A stretch of 64,000 bases of DNA, from assembly GCF_003075045.1 (NCBI RefSeq), contig NZ_QCZD01000001.1, forward strand, positions 248,001 to 312,000. The letters are read 5' to 3'. Of this stretch, positions 53,042 to 62,410 are shown in pieces (position 1 is the stretch's first letter; every line of letters begins with the position of its first letter). Under the pieces are notes generated by a model that did not search any database, had not been told where the DNA came from, and saw nothing but the letters and a program-made list of their open reading frames with translations. The translations under genes and the position numbers were made by a program. The stretch is from Maribacter litoralis. GTDB taxonomy: Bacteria > Bacteroidota > Bacteroidia > Flavobacteriales > Flavobacteriaceae.

Positions 53042-53785
53042 ATGGAAGCAGTTCAGATTACTTGTATGATTGTAGACGATGAACCTATGGCGGTGAATCT
53101 GGTAGAAAGTTATGTGGAGAAAACTCCGTATTTAAAACTTAAAAAGAAATGTAATAGCGCCATTGAAGCTATGCAGTTTTTAAATACAGAACAGGTTGAC
53201 CTTCTTTTTCTTGACATTCAAATGCCAGATTTAACAGGAATTGAATTTTCTAAAATGCTACCGAAAAATTCTAAGGTCATCTTCACCACCGCCTTTGACC
53301 AATATGCCCTAGAAGGCTTTAAAGTAGAGGCATTAGATTATCTACTTAAACCTTTTGATTATGCTGAATTCTTAACGGCTTCTAACAAAGCTTTAGAGTG
53401 GTTTTCATTAGTGAGAGGAAATAAAACCGCTCAAAGTCAAGAAATACCTCAAGAAAAGGAGTTTCTTTTCGTAAAATCCGAATACAAACAATTACGCATT
53501 AAATTGGCAGATGTACTCTATTTTGAGGGTTTAAAAGATTATATTAAAATTTGGTTGAAAGACAACCCTAAGCCAATTCTAACATTAATGAGTCTTAAAA
53601 GCCTAGAGGAAGATTTACCTTCTTCGCAGTTTATGCGCGTACATAGATCATTTATAGTTGCCCTAAAATATGTTGAAGTGATTGAACGTAGCCAGATTAT
53701 CATCAACAAACAACGTATTACGGTCTCTGAACAGTACAAGCCCCGATTTCTAGAATACATTAATGACAACTCTTTAAATTCTTAA
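53042..53785 (+). CDS. LytTR-family response regulator
   Basis: The receiver domain (1-125) has the phospho-acceptor Asp58 in LLFLDIQMPD, the Asp/Glu pocket VDDEP (11-15) and the T/K switch (TTAFDQYALEG, LKPF). The C-terminal LytTR DNA-binding domain (about 145-245) shows FVKSEYKQLRIKLADVLYFEGLKDY and MRVHRSFIVAL. It is the last gene of the efflux operon and presumably controls that operon. Confidence 0.93.
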   Translation: MEAVQITCMIVDDEPMAVNLVESYVEKTPYLKLKKKCNSAIEAMQFLNTEQVDLLFLDIQMPDLTGIEFSKMLPKNSKVIFTTAFDQYALEGFKVEALDYLLKPFDYAEFLTASNKALEWFSLVRGNKTAQSQEIPQEKEFLFVKSEYKQLRIKLADVLYFEGLKDYIKIWLKDNPKPILTLMSLKSLEEDLPSSQFMRVHRSFIVALKYVEVIERSQIIINKQRITVSEQYKPRFLEYINDNSLNS

Positions 53786-53863
53786 AGGCCCGAAGGTAAT
53801 TTTATACCATCAACTTTTAATTTTCTGTACATTTAGGACTGTCATCACAAACTTGTCCTATTT

Positions 53864-54691
53864 ATGAAAAGACTTATTTGCATTCCGGCAATAGTTGCTA
53901 TACTGTTCTTAACTTCTTATTCCTGTGGAAATAAAAAAGCAAGAAAAAATACTGCGCAAACTACGGAGCAGGCAGCAGTTAGTACCGAGCCTAAATGGAC
54001 TTCCATCTTTAACGGGAAAGATTTAACCGGATGGACCATAAAAATTCCGGGACATGAGTTAGGTGAAAATTTTGGAAATACCTTACGGGTGGAAGATAGT
54101 ATTTTAAAAATACGATATGATGCATACGGATCGGAATTTAAAGACCGATTCGGCACCGTTTATTTTGATAAATATTTAACTAATTACAGGCTAAAAGTTG
54201 TTTACAGATTTGTTGGCGAAACGGCACCTGGAGCACCTACTTGGGGTTATCGTGATAGTGGCATCCAATTCCACGGACAACCACCGGTTACGCAAAAAAT
54301 AGATCAAGCTTTTCCGGTATGTTTAGAATACAATTTTCATGGTGGTAATGGAACGGACGAGCGCCCTTTAGGAGCTGCCTGTACGAACGGTATGTTCATT
54401 GAATATAATGGTGAAAAGAATACAACCACGTGTATTGCCGCTGATATTGCAAGAACATTTCATGGCGACCAATGGGTTACTGCCGAAATTGAAATTAAAA
54501 ACGGGGTTATTGCACATTTTGTAAACGGGAAAAAAATTCTAACCTATTCAAATCCCACATACAACCCAGCGAACGAAATGGCAAAAAAGCTAATGGATGG
54601 TGATGATACCAAGGTAAAAGGTGGCTATGTTTCCTTACAGTCCAATAGCCACCCAATAGATTTTAAAAGTATTGAACTAATTGAATTTTAG
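53864..54691 (+). CDS. DUF1080 (3-keto-disaccharide hydrolase) lipoprotein
   Basis: The lipoprotein signal ends TSYSC (Cys21). The mature protein is a concanavalin-like DUF1080 domain with WTSIFNGKDLTGWTIKI at its start, RDSGIQFHGQ and the final GGYVSLQSNSHPIDFKSIELIEF. DUF1080 enzymes cleave 3-keto-glycosides made by Gfo/Idh-type 3-dehydrogenases. The convergent downstream gene encodes exactly such an oxidoreductase, so the pair may take part in the 3-keto route of glycoside breakdown. Confidence 0.88.
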   Translation: MKRLICIPAIVAILFLTSYSCGNKKARKNTAQTTEQAAVSTEPKWTSIFNGKDLTGWTIKIPGHELGENFGNTLRVEDSILKIRYDAYGSEFKDRFGTVYFDKYLTNYRLKVVYRFVGETAPGAPTWGYRDSGIQFHGQPPVTQKIDQAFPVCLEYNFHGGNGTDERPLGAACTNGMFIEYNGEKNTTTCIAADIARTFHGDQWVTAEIEIKNGVIAHFVNGKKILTYSNPTYNPANEMAKKLMDGDDTKVKGGYVSLQSNSHPIDFKSIELIEF

Positions 54692-54713
54692 TTCCAACAA
54701 TTATCGGTTCAAT

Positions 54714-55820
54714 TTATAACATCACTTTATCTCTTGTTTTTGCCGCTAGGAATATGGCATCAATAATTTTCATGTCCTTAACGCCTTCTTCGCCATCAAC
54801 GGGAACAATGGGTTGAACTCCTTCAAATATTAAAGCTGCCATACCATCCATTTGTAAAGTTTGGTGGGTAACATGGGGCTGGGTCAGTTTTCCTTTATGT
54901 GTTTTGCCTTCAATGGGTCCATATCCTGTAGAAGGTTGCATTTCAACAAATCCTTTAGAACCGGTCATAAAAAACCGGTCTAAATTATTCATATTATAGG
55001 TCGATAAACAATTTGCAACGGCACCACTAGGAAAACCCATTTGAAATTGTATGGTTTCATCAATACCTTCTTTAAACTTTTCAGGATTGGTTTTCGTTTC
55101 TTGAGCGGTAACCCAAGCAGGTTCTTCACCCAACATATAACGTGCACCATTAATTGAATAGATACCAATATCCATCATTGCACCGCCTCCTGAAAGTTCT
55201 TTGTTTAAGCGCCATTGTGTTGGGTCGCCAATGGTGAAACCAGATTGACCTTGGAAAAATTTTGTTTCACCAAAAGCACCGTCTTTTCGCATCTGTATTA
55301 CTGCAACCGTTTTGGGTTCAAAATGCATTCGATACCCAATCAGTAATTTTACATTTGCAGCATTACAGGCATCAACCATGGCTTGACCTTCTTCTGCATT
55401 GACGCCCATTGGTTTTTCACAGATAACATGCTTACCCGCTTCGGCGACTCGTATAGACTGATCTTTATGCAATCCGTTGGGTGTAATTACATAAACGGCA
55501 TCAATATCCGGATTGTCCTTAATAGCATCAAAATTCTCGTAGTTGTAGCAGTTTTTATCTGGTAAATTATATTTTGATTGCCATTTTTTAATTTTAGAAG
55601 GTGTACCGCTGATGACACCAACCAGTTTTGCCCTTTTACAATCTTCCATTGCCTTGGCAACACGGGTACCATAGCTACCCAATCCCATTATGGCAACTTT
55701 TAAAATGGGTCCGTCGTATGGTTCTGTGGAACTTGCGAACAATTGAGCGGGACTATGCAATAACGGTAGACCTACCGCGGTTATGGATAGCTTTTCTATA
55801 AAATTTCTTCTTGAACTCAT
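54714..55820 (-). CDS. Gfo/Idh/MocA-family oxidoreductase with Tat-type leader
   Basis: Starting at 55820 (MSSRRNFIEKLSITAVG) the protein has a twin-arginine-like leader (SRRNFIEK plus a hydrophobic stretch), then an NAD(P)-binding Rossmann domain (VAIMGLGSYGTRVAKAM) with the EKPMG motif and a C-terminal substrate domain. A longer in-frame start would put a non-leader segment in front of the Tat motif. At 368 aa it is a typical exported sugar oxidoreductase. It is convergent with the DUF1080 gene (22 bp). Confidence 0.88.
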   Translation of the reverse strand: MSSRRNFIEKLSITAVGLPLLHSPAQLFASSTEPYDGPILKVAIMGLGSYGTRVAKAMEDCKRAKLVGVISGTPSKIKKWQSKYNLPDKNCYNYENFDAIKDNPDIDAVYVITPNGLHKDQSIRVAEAGKHVICEKPMGVNAEEGQAMVDACNAANVKLLIGYRMHFEPKTVAVIQMRKDGAFGETKFFQGQSGFTIGDPTQWRLNKELSGGGAMMDIGIYSINGARYMLGEEPAWVTAQETKTNPEKFKEGIDETIQFQMGFPSGAVANCLSTYNMNNLDRFFMTGSKGFVEMQPSTGYGPIEGKTHKGKLTQPHVTHQTLQMDGMAALIFEGVQPIVPVDGEEGVKDMKIIDAIFLAAKTRDKVML

Positions 55821-56002
55821 GAGTAAATTGTTGTTTGATGATTTATAAGTACTTAAATATAATGAAACTACATCTTTTAAAATTACAATTGACAACGGAT
55901 TCTTGATATATAAAGAATATCTCTTTTTTGAGACAAAGATGTGTTGTATGTCATCAATTAAGTAGGAAGACATCCCATAAATTGCATGTTAAAATTATTT
56001 CG

Positions 56003-56506
56003 ATGAGCAGAGGATTTGTAAAAGAAGAGGATCAGGAAGAAATACCAATGGTACCACCAAGGGCAGACTTGCCATTAGGCGCCACCAACTATGTAACCGA
56101 AACAGGTTTACATAAATTAGTAAGTGAGAAGGACAGACTGATAAAGGATAAAGAATTGTCCCATCAAGATAATGAAAAAGAACAACGCATTGCCATCAAT
56201 TTAATCAATGCCAAATTACAGCTATTGAATGAGCGTATTTCTTCGGCAAAAGTTGTGAACTTAAATGACCAACCGTTAAACGAAGTTCGTTTTGGCGCTT
56301 TAGTCTCTTTATTAATTGGGGATGCCAAAACACCTAAAGAGTTTCAAATTGTAGGTGTAGATGAGGCTAATATTGCAGATAATAAAATTTCTTTTCTCTC
56401 ACCAATAGCAAGAGTGCTAATTGGCAAAAAAGTAAATGAAGTTGCCGTACTCAAAATTGGAAAAACAGACCGTACATTTAAAATTGTAGGTATTCGATAT
56501 TCTTAG
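56003..56506 (+). CDS. GreA/GreB-family transcript-cleavage factor
   Basis: From the ATG at 56003 (MSRGFVKEEDQEEIPMVPP) the 167-aa protein has an N-terminal lead, a coiled-coil hairpin (about 35-90, with ISSAKVV at its end) and a C-terminal FKBP-like domain (LNEVRFGALVSLLIG; ISFLSPIARVLIGKKVNEVAVL). Gre factors enter the RNA polymerase secondary channel and stimulate cleavage of backtracked RNA. The tip acidic pair expected in true GreA (DE) is not obvious, so it may be a Gre-like regulator (Rnk/Gfh-type). A longer in-frame start at 55928 is less likely. Confidence 0.8.
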   Translation: MSRGFVKEEDQEEIPMVPPRADLPLGATNYVTETGLHKLVSEKDRLIKDKELSHQDNEKEQRIAINLINAKLQLLNERISSAKVVNLNDQPLNEVRFGALVSLLIGDAKTPKEFQIVGVDEANIADNKISFLSPIARVLIGKKVNEVAVLKIGKTDRTFKIVGIRYS

Positions 56507-56694
56507 CTTAAAGAAAGACTTCTCCGTTCTTTTGTTACACCCTACACACTGAAAATCAGTCAACTATGATCATTTTAAATATCACAATAATTGACCTTTT
56601 ATTTTCTTTAGAGTCTTTTTTTGATTTTTCACAGCTAATTATACCTTTTTATTCCCAGTAATTTTATGGCAATCAATATTAAAACGTCTATAGA

Positions 56695-58824
56695 ATGGAA
56701 AAGAAAACAACCGATACCGCAAAACAAAAAGACTTAGAGAACTATAAAAAAGATTTGACCGATAAAGCCCTAACCACAAACCAAGGCTTAAAGGTTAACG
56801 ATACAAATAACAGCTTAAAATCTGGTGAACGTGGGTCAACCTTATTAGAAGATTTTCTACTTCGTGAGAAGATTACAAGTTTTGATCATGAACGTATACC
56901 AGAGCGTATTGTACATGCAAGAGGTAGTGCTGCCCACGGGTATTTTGAATTGTACGAAAGCTTAGAAGAATATAGTAAAGCAGGAATTTTTACCGATACT
57001 ACACGCAAAACTCCTGTATTCGTTCGCTTTTCAACCGTAGCCGGATCCAAGGGATCTCCAGATTTAGCAAGAGATGTAAGAGGATTTGCCGTAAAGTTTT
57101 ATACTCAAGAAGGTACTTGGGACCTTGTTGGTAATAACATGCCGATTTTCTTTATACAAGACGCTATGAAATTTCCAGATTTAATACACTCCGTAAAGCC
57201 GGAACCAAATAAGGAAATTCCACAAGCGGCGTCTGCACATGATACATTTTATGATTTTGTCTCATTAGCTACAGAAACATTGCACAATCATATTTGGGTT
57301 ATGAGCGATAGGGCAATTCCTAGAAGCTTTCGCATGATGGAAGGTTTTGGTATACATACTTTTAGATTAATTAACGATAAAGGTGAAGCCCATTTTGTGA
57401 AATTCCATTGGAAACCAACCTTAGGTGTACATTCCGTTACATGGGAAGAAGCAGTAAAAATAAACGGAGCTGATATTGATTTTCATCGAAGAGATTTATG
57501 GGATGCCATTGAAGCGGGACAATACCCAGAGTGGGAGCTAGGTGTACAAATTGTACCAGAAGCCGATGAACATAAATATGATTTCGATTTATTAGACCCT
57601 ACCAAATTGATTCCCGAAGAAATGGTACCGGTTAAAATTATTGGTAAAATGACGCTCAACAAGAACCCTGAGAACTTCTTTGCCGAAACGGAACAAGTAG
57701 CGTTTTTACCGGGTCATATAGTGCCTGGTATCGATTTTACTAACGATCCATTATTACAAGGACGTTTATTCTCATACAGAGATACTCAATTATCGCGTTT
57801 AGGCAGTCCTAATTTTCATCAGATTCCAATCAATCGTCCGGTTGTAGATACACATAACAATCAACGGGATGCTCACATGCAAATGGAAATTCCAAAAGGG
57901 CAAACAGCATATTTCCCTAATAGTTTAAGTGGTGGTTGTCCTCATTTATCTAAAATGGCAGAAGGCGCATTTCATTCTTACGAAGAGCGAATAGATGCCA
58001 AAAAAATAAGAACCCGTAGCGCAAGTTTTAGTGATCATTTTTCTCAACCAGCATTGTTTTATAGAAGTTTGGCAGATTGGGAAAAAGAACATGTTGCTGC
58101 TGCTTATACCTTTGAATTAGGTAAATGCAACCATGATCATATTAAGCAACGTATGCTATATCTAATTTCTCAAATTGATGATGAGCTTGCCGATACCGTT
58201 GCCAAGGGGTTAGGTATGGAAATACCGAAGGATATAGAAAGACCCATAAACCAAGCTATTGGTGCTGATGCCGAAATTGAAAAGCATCAACCCGGAAAAA
58301 AGAAAATCTATTTAGAAAAGTCAGAAGCATTAAGCATGGCAAATACAAAATTCGATAGTATTGCTACAAGAAAAGTAGCTGTGCTAGTTGCAGATGGGTT
58401 TAGTATGGAAAACTATAAACCGATAAAAGAAAAACTGGAAAAAGAAGGTGCAGTAATGAACATAGTTGCACCACATGGTGGCACTGTCAAATGCGATCAA
58501 GGTGTAGACCATAAGGTCGATGCTTCCATTACCACTACAGAAAGTGTTCTTTTCGATGCTATTTACATTCCGGGTGGTGAAGAATCTGTAAAGACATTGA
58601 CCAATAATGGAAAATATATAAAATTCGTCAATGAGACTTTTAAGTATTGTAAAGCTATAGCGGTCGACGAAGAAGGCGAACAGGTTTTAGACCATTCTTT
58701 CGTATCTAATTTTAAAGATGACACTGCCGTTCATATCAACGATTCCGCATCTAATTTTATCAAAAGCATTGCAAAACATCGTAACTGGGAAAGAAGAGAA
58801 CTTTCTGATAAAGTACCAGTATAA
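56695..58824 (+). CDS. katE: Large-subunit catalase (HPII type, clade 2)
   Basis: The catalase core has the distal His74 in VHARGSAAHGYF, Asn in VGNNMPIFFI, and the heme-ligand Tyr361 in FSYRDTQLSRLGSPNF. A C-terminal flavodoxin/DJ-1-PfpI-like domain (from about 560, KVAVLVADGFSMENY, YIPGGEESV) makes the protein 709 aa, as in E. coli KatE and other clade 2 enzymes. It converts H2O2 to water and oxygen. The protein lacks a signal peptide. The gene is monocistronic and ends at a 13-bp terminator. Confidence 0.96.
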   Translation: MEKKTTDTAKQKDLENYKKDLTDKALTTNQGLKVNDTNNSLKSGERGSTLLEDFLLREKITSFDHERIPERIVHARGSAAHGYFELYESLEEYSKAGIFTDTTRKTPVFVRFSTVAGSKGSPDLARDVRGFAVKFYTQEGTWDLVGNNMPIFFIQDAMKFPDLIHSVKPEPNKEIPQAASAHDTFYDFVSLATETLHNHIWVMSDRAIPRSFRMMEGFGIHTFRLINDKGEAHFVKFHWKPTLGVHSVTWEEAVKINGADIDFHRRDLWDAIEAGQYPEWELGVQIVPEADEHKYDFDLLDPTKLIPEEMVPVKIIGKMTLNKNPENFFAETEQVAFLPGHIVPGIDFTNDPLLQGRLFSYRDTQLSRLGSPNFHQIPINRPVVDTHNNQRDAHMQMEIPKGQTAYFPNSLSGGCPHLSKMAEGAFHSYEERIDAKKIRTRSASFSDHFSQPALFYRSLADWEKEHVAAAYTFELGKCNHDHIKQRMLYLISQIDDELADTVAKGLGMEIPKDIERPINQAIGADAEIEKHQPGKKKIYLEKSEALSMANTKFDSIATRKVAVLVADGFSMENYKPIKEKLEKEGAVMNIVAPHGGTVKCDQGVDHKVDASITTTESVLFDAIYIPGGEESVKTLTNNGKYIKFVNETFKYCKAIAVDEEGEQVLDHSFVSNFKDDTAVHINDSASNFIKSIAKHRNWERRELSDKVPV

Positions 58825-58846
58825 TTAATATGTTGCTCATGTGTAT

Positions 58847-58888
58847 GAATCCATTGAAGATTTAATACTTCAATGGATTCTTTTCTTT
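58847..58888 (+). terminator. Intrinsic terminator of the catalase gene
   Basis: The 13-bp perfect stem GAATCCATTGAAG / CTTCAATGGATTC with an eight-base loop is followed by TTTTCTTTT. Confidence 0.85.
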
Positions 58889-59049
58889 TAAAGAGTTCTG
58901 AACCCTATGCTGAAAATTGCGTAAGTAATTTAATCTAACATAAATCTTTAGAAAGGTAGAGCAACAACAAAAATAATCTAGGTAAAGTTCAGCATCACTT
59001 AGCTAAATATAGGTGAGTACTATTAATAATCAAATTAAAACTATAAATT

Positions 59050-59688
59050 ATGAAAACAAGAAATATTAAAAATCTAGTATGTGTTGCCATTGCAATATTT
59101 GCATTAAGTGCTTGTAAAGATCAAGCCAAAGTAGATGCGGATAAAAAAGCCATGGAAGAAAAAGTGGCAATGGAAGAAGCAGAAATGAAAGCCCAAGAAG
59201 CTAAAGCACAAGAGGAAGCCAAGCAAAAGGAAATGATGGCTACCAGTATTGCCGCTGTTGCGAGTGAAAATGAAGAGTTAAGTACACTGGTATCTGCAGT
59301 AAAGGCAGCAGATTTAGATAAAATGTTATCAGAACCTGGTAGCTATACGGTATTTGCGCCATCAAATAATGCATTTGAAAAATTACCTAAAAAAATGTCT
59401 ATTGCTGAGCTAGGGAAACCTGAAAATAAGGAAATGCTGACCAAGGTGTTACAATACCATGTAGTATCTGGGGTAATAACTAGTGATAAACTGGTAGCCG
59501 CAATTAAAGGTTCTAATGGAAAATACACTTTTACAACTGTGGGTGGTCATGAGATAACCGCTAGTCTTAAAAATGATAAAATTGAGCTAAAGGACGAAAA
59601 AGGAAACAAAACAGAAGTTGTTTTAGGCAATGTAAAAGCTTCTAACGGAGTAGTACACGTTATTAATGATGTGCTTATAATGAAGTAA
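59050..59688 (+). CDS. Fasciclin-domain lipoprotein
   Basis: The lipoprotein signal ends ALSAC (Cys22). A Lys/Glu/Ala-rich helical spacer (about 28-62, MEEKVAMEEAEMKAQEAKAQ) lifts the C-terminal fasciclin (FAS1) domain (about 72-212) from the membrane. The FAS1 signature is seen in YTVFAPSNNAFEKLP and ASNGVVHVINDVLI. FAS1 domains mediate adhesion or surface protein contact. The gene is monocistronic with its own terminator. Confidence 0.92.
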   Translation: MKTRNIKNLVCVAIAIFALSACKDQAKVDADKKAMEEKVAMEEAEMKAQEAKAQEEAKQKEMMATSIAAVASENEELSTLVSAVKAADLDKMLSEPGSYTVFAPSNNAFEKLPKKMSIAELGKPENKEMLTKVLQYHVVSGVITSDKLVAAIKGSNGKYTFTTVGGHEITASLKNDKIELKDEKGNKTEVVLGNVKASNGVVHVINDVLIMK

Positions 59689-59710
59689 TTGTTTAAGTTG
59701 CCATGAAATA

Positions 59711-59740
59711 AAAAAGAGGACCTAATTGGTCCTCTTTTTT
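59711..59740. terminator. Bidirectional intrinsic terminator
   Basis: The 12-bp stem AAAAAGAGGACC / GGTCCTCTTTTT with a five-base loop and T tail lies between the fasciclin gene (+) and the convergent DUF4494 gene (-). Confidence 0.88.
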
Positions 59741-59760
59741 ATTTTAATATTTAAGGCTTT

Positions 59761-60318
59761 TTATTCTTCGCTGCTCATTACATCACTAAGCTCCAACTCT
59801 TCATCCATTGTGTTATCAACAGGTACGGAATCTTTTAAAGTATTGAATTTTTCTAAGCGTTCCATATCGTCTTCCTCTCCAGAAAAATATGGAAACACAT
59901 CCATAATAGGTGATTCAGAAATAGAAGGCACAGAATACTCGCCCATAGTATCTTTCATAACACTCATGGTATTGTCATAAGCTTCTTTTACATCGTTCGC
60001 CTGTACCAAAAGATACATGTTCGTTTTACGCTCCTTACCACTTTCTTCGTCAAAGGCTATCAATGACACTTTTGATTTAAACCATCTATCAGAATTTTCA
60101 AAAGGGTGTATTTCGGCGTAGTTGGCCACCTTAATATTCGTAATTTTAATTTCTTCGGTATCGCTCAAATAAACCGACATCTCTTCGGTTATTCTACTCT
60201 CTGCTTCGGTATAAGATATTGCATCTACCAAAAATGGTTCTGTCTTTACCTTTAACATACCAGAAGCATCATCTAATTTTCTATATTTTATTTTACACTC
60301 GTACCATGTTGCACTCAT
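59761..60318 (-). CDS. DUF4494-family protein
   Basis: The N-terminal ~130 residues (TWYECKIKYRKLDDASGMLKVKTEPFLVDAISYTEAESRI) match DUF4494, a beta-rich Bacteroidota family of unknown function. There is no signal or membrane segment, so it is probably cytoplasmic. An acidic, disordered-looking tail (about 140-185) follows and ends EELELSDVMSSEE. It lies between the fasciclin gene and the second LytTR pair, with no clear operon. Confidence 0.85.
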   Translation of the reverse strand: MSATWYECKIKYRKLDDASGMLKVKTEPFLVDAISYTEAESRITEEMSVYLSDTEEIKITNIKVANYAEIHPFENSDRWFKSKVSLIAFDEESGKERKTNMYLLVQANDVKEAYDNTMSVMKDTMGEYSVPSISESPIMDVFPYFSGEEDDMERLEKFNTLKDSVPVDNTMDEELELSDVMSSEE

Positions 60319-60482
60319 AACTTAATATTTTTTTTGGGGTGCTAAATATACTTCTTAGCTATAGTTTGCTACCCTAAAAAAAGCAATAGATATTCACAAT
60401 TTTGAAAATTACGGCATAGGCATCTAACAGCTAGATACTTACTAAAAGTAGTGTAGAAATAAATAGAAAATTGTTTTCAGGT

Positions 60483-61157
60483 TTAAAACAGTTCTTGTTT
60501 TACATGATCGTAATATGAGTCACTAACCGGTATATTTACGTCCGATAGCTGTAGGTCTCGTCCCTTTAATCCGGTAACGTAGTTTCTATTAATGATAAAT
60601 GACCTGTGTACTCTCATAAAAAGAGAACTTGGTAGCTCTTGCTCTAACGTTTTTAAGCGTTGATTACTAATAATTTTCTTTGATTTTAAATGAAAGGTAA
60701 CATACTCACTGTCACTAACTACATAAAGAATATCATCGTACTTTACTTTATGCAGATCATAGCCAGATTTAATTGTGATCGTATCCAATTTTTCAATGGA
60801 ACTTTTGGTTTGCACTTTATTAACGGCAGTAACAAAACGTTCAAACGTTATAGGTTTTAATAGATAATCCACCGCATTTAATTCATATCCTTCCAAAGCA
60901 TAATGAGAATAGGCCGTAGTAAAGATGATTTTGGTTTTTTCACCCAACATCTTTGCAAAATCAGTTCCTTTTATCTCTGGCATTTGAATGTCTAAAAACA
61001 AAAGATCTACTGGTTTTTCCTTCATAATATTCAAAGCCTCTAATGGGTTTTCGGCTTCTCCTACCAAATTCAAAAACTCTAATTTATCAATGTATGTAAT
61101 CAATAATGACCTTGCCAACTCTTCATCATCTACTACTATACAGTCTATACTATTCAT
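60483..61157 (-). CDS. LytTR-family response regulator (second system)
   Basis: The receiver has Asp56 in LLFLDIQMPE and VVDDEE (8-13). The LytTR domain starts at about 125 (IKSGYDLHKVKYDDILYVVSDSEYVTFHL) and contains LFMRVHRSFIINRNY. The ATG lies inside the 3' end of the kinase gene (ATGAATAG, 8-bp overlap), so the two are translationally coupled. It is a paralogue of the regulator at 53042. Confidence 0.93.
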   Translation of the reverse strand: MNSIDCIVVDDEELARSLLITYIDKLEFLNLVGEAENPLEALNIMKEKPVDLLFLDIQMPEIKGTDFAKMLGEKTKIIFTTAYSHYALEGYELNAVDYLLKPITFERFVTAVNKVQTKSSIEKLDTITIKSGYDLHKVKYDDILYVVSDSEYVTFHLKSKKIISNQRLKTLEQELPSSLFMRVHRSFIINRNYVTGLKGRDLQLSDVNIPVSDSYYDHVKQELF

Positions 61158-62220
61158 GCAACTGGAGTTTTAAATTTACCTTAAATGCCAATGAAGTTTC
61201 GTTAATAACCAATTCATGACGATCAGGATACAAGATAGCTAAACGTTTCTTTACATTCTCTATACCAATACCGCCTACATCATCCTTAACTATACTATGT
61301 TCGGGTTTAGAATTTTCCAATTCAAAATTAATACCATCGGCAAATGAACTAATCTTCAAATTAATGAATGTGCCTTCAATTTTTTCAATATTACTATGTT
61401 TTAGGGCGTTTTCCAAAAAAGGAATTAATAACATGGGTACGATAGGAACGTTCTGGTCTTCTATGGAAAAAGTAGTTGTTATAGGATACTTTTTACTGCT
61501 TTTAAGCGAAAACAACTTAATGTAGTTTTCAATATAATCTATCTCTTTATATAAGGGTACAATTTCTTGTTCGCATTCGTAGAGAACATATCGCAGCATG
61601 TCGGACAAGTAACTGATACTTTTTTGAGTTCTAACAGCATCTATTGCCGATAACGCATAAATATTATTCAATGCATTAAATAAAAAATGAGGATTGATCT
61701 GCGATTTCAACAACTTCAATTCTGTTTGTAATGCTTCATTTTTATTGATGATCATTTCTTCCTCTTTACGTTGCGCAAATAGAAAAATTTCTACCAATGT
61801 TGCTATTACATAGGCAATTACAATTAAAAGAAGGTTAATAAAAAATCGAGATGGTGGTCTACGATTAGCCTCCATTCGCGGACCATTTTCAAATCGTGGT
61901 CCTGGTCTGCGTCCCAAATCCGGACCTGCACCAAAATCAGAATTAGCGCCCAATAAGGGATCACCAATAATATTTGTAAGAATTAATGTAGCAACTATAA
62001 CAATGGCTACAGAAACCACGGTAAACAGTACATATTTTTTTTTCAGTAAAAGTTGTGGTATCGTAAAATAAATTAAACAGGCAATGACCGCTATTTGAAA
62101 TACAATTACCAACGAGTTTTCATCTAAAAATTGAATTTCGCTACCTGTAAATATCCACGCGGTAACCCATATAAGTAGCCATAACGCTGCGTGAAAAATA
62201 AAATTCTTATGTCTGTTCAT
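61150..62220 (-). CDS. LytS-type sensor histidine kinase with basic periplasmic loop
   Basis: Four membrane helices (about 8-25, 37-58, 63-85, 127-149) precede the His_kinase domain with NPHFLFNALNN (H178), N-box PFLENALKHSN and G-box GGIGIENVKKRL. The loop before helix 4 (about 87-126) is rich in Arg, Pro and Gly (GRRPGPRFENGPRMEANRR). With KKK between helices 2 and 3 on the cytoplasmic side, the loop lies in the periplasm. That is unusual, since positive charge normally stays inside. An EF-hand protein gene is divergent upstream. Confidence 0.9.
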   Translation of the reverse strand: MNRHKNFIFHAALWLLIWVTAWIFTGSEIQFLDENSLVIVFQIAVIACLIYFTIPQLLLKKKYVLFTVVSVAIVIVATLILTNIIGDPLLGANSDFGAGPDLGRRPGPRFENGPRMEANRRPPSRFFINLLLIVIAYVIATLVEIFLFAQRKEEEMIINKNEALQTELKLLKSQINPHFLFNALNNIYALSAIDAVRTQKSISYLSDMLRYVLYECEQEIVPLYKEIDYIENYIKLFSLKSSKKYPITTTFSIEDQNVPIVPMLLIPFLENALKHSNIEKIEGTFINLKISSFADGINFELENSKPEHSIVKDDVGGIGIENVKKRLAILYPDRHELVINETSLAFKVNLKLQLHE

Positions 62221-62410
62221 GCTGCAAATAAAAGGAATAATTTTTCAAATGAACCTCAAAAGCAAGGGTCTAAATAGAGATAATCAAAGTGTTTACAGAA
62301 CGTAAGACTAATTTCACTTAAAAGTAAACGGTAAACACTTAAAATGGTCATTCAGCATTAAAGATTCTTACATCTTTGCTATCAAATATTAGTTGTTAAA
62401 ATAGAAAAGT

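Noticed and set aside
55821-55973. 51-residue extension of the Gfo/Idh oxidoreductase
   Set aside because: It would place unrelated sequence before a normal Tat-like leader, so the ATG at 55820 fits.
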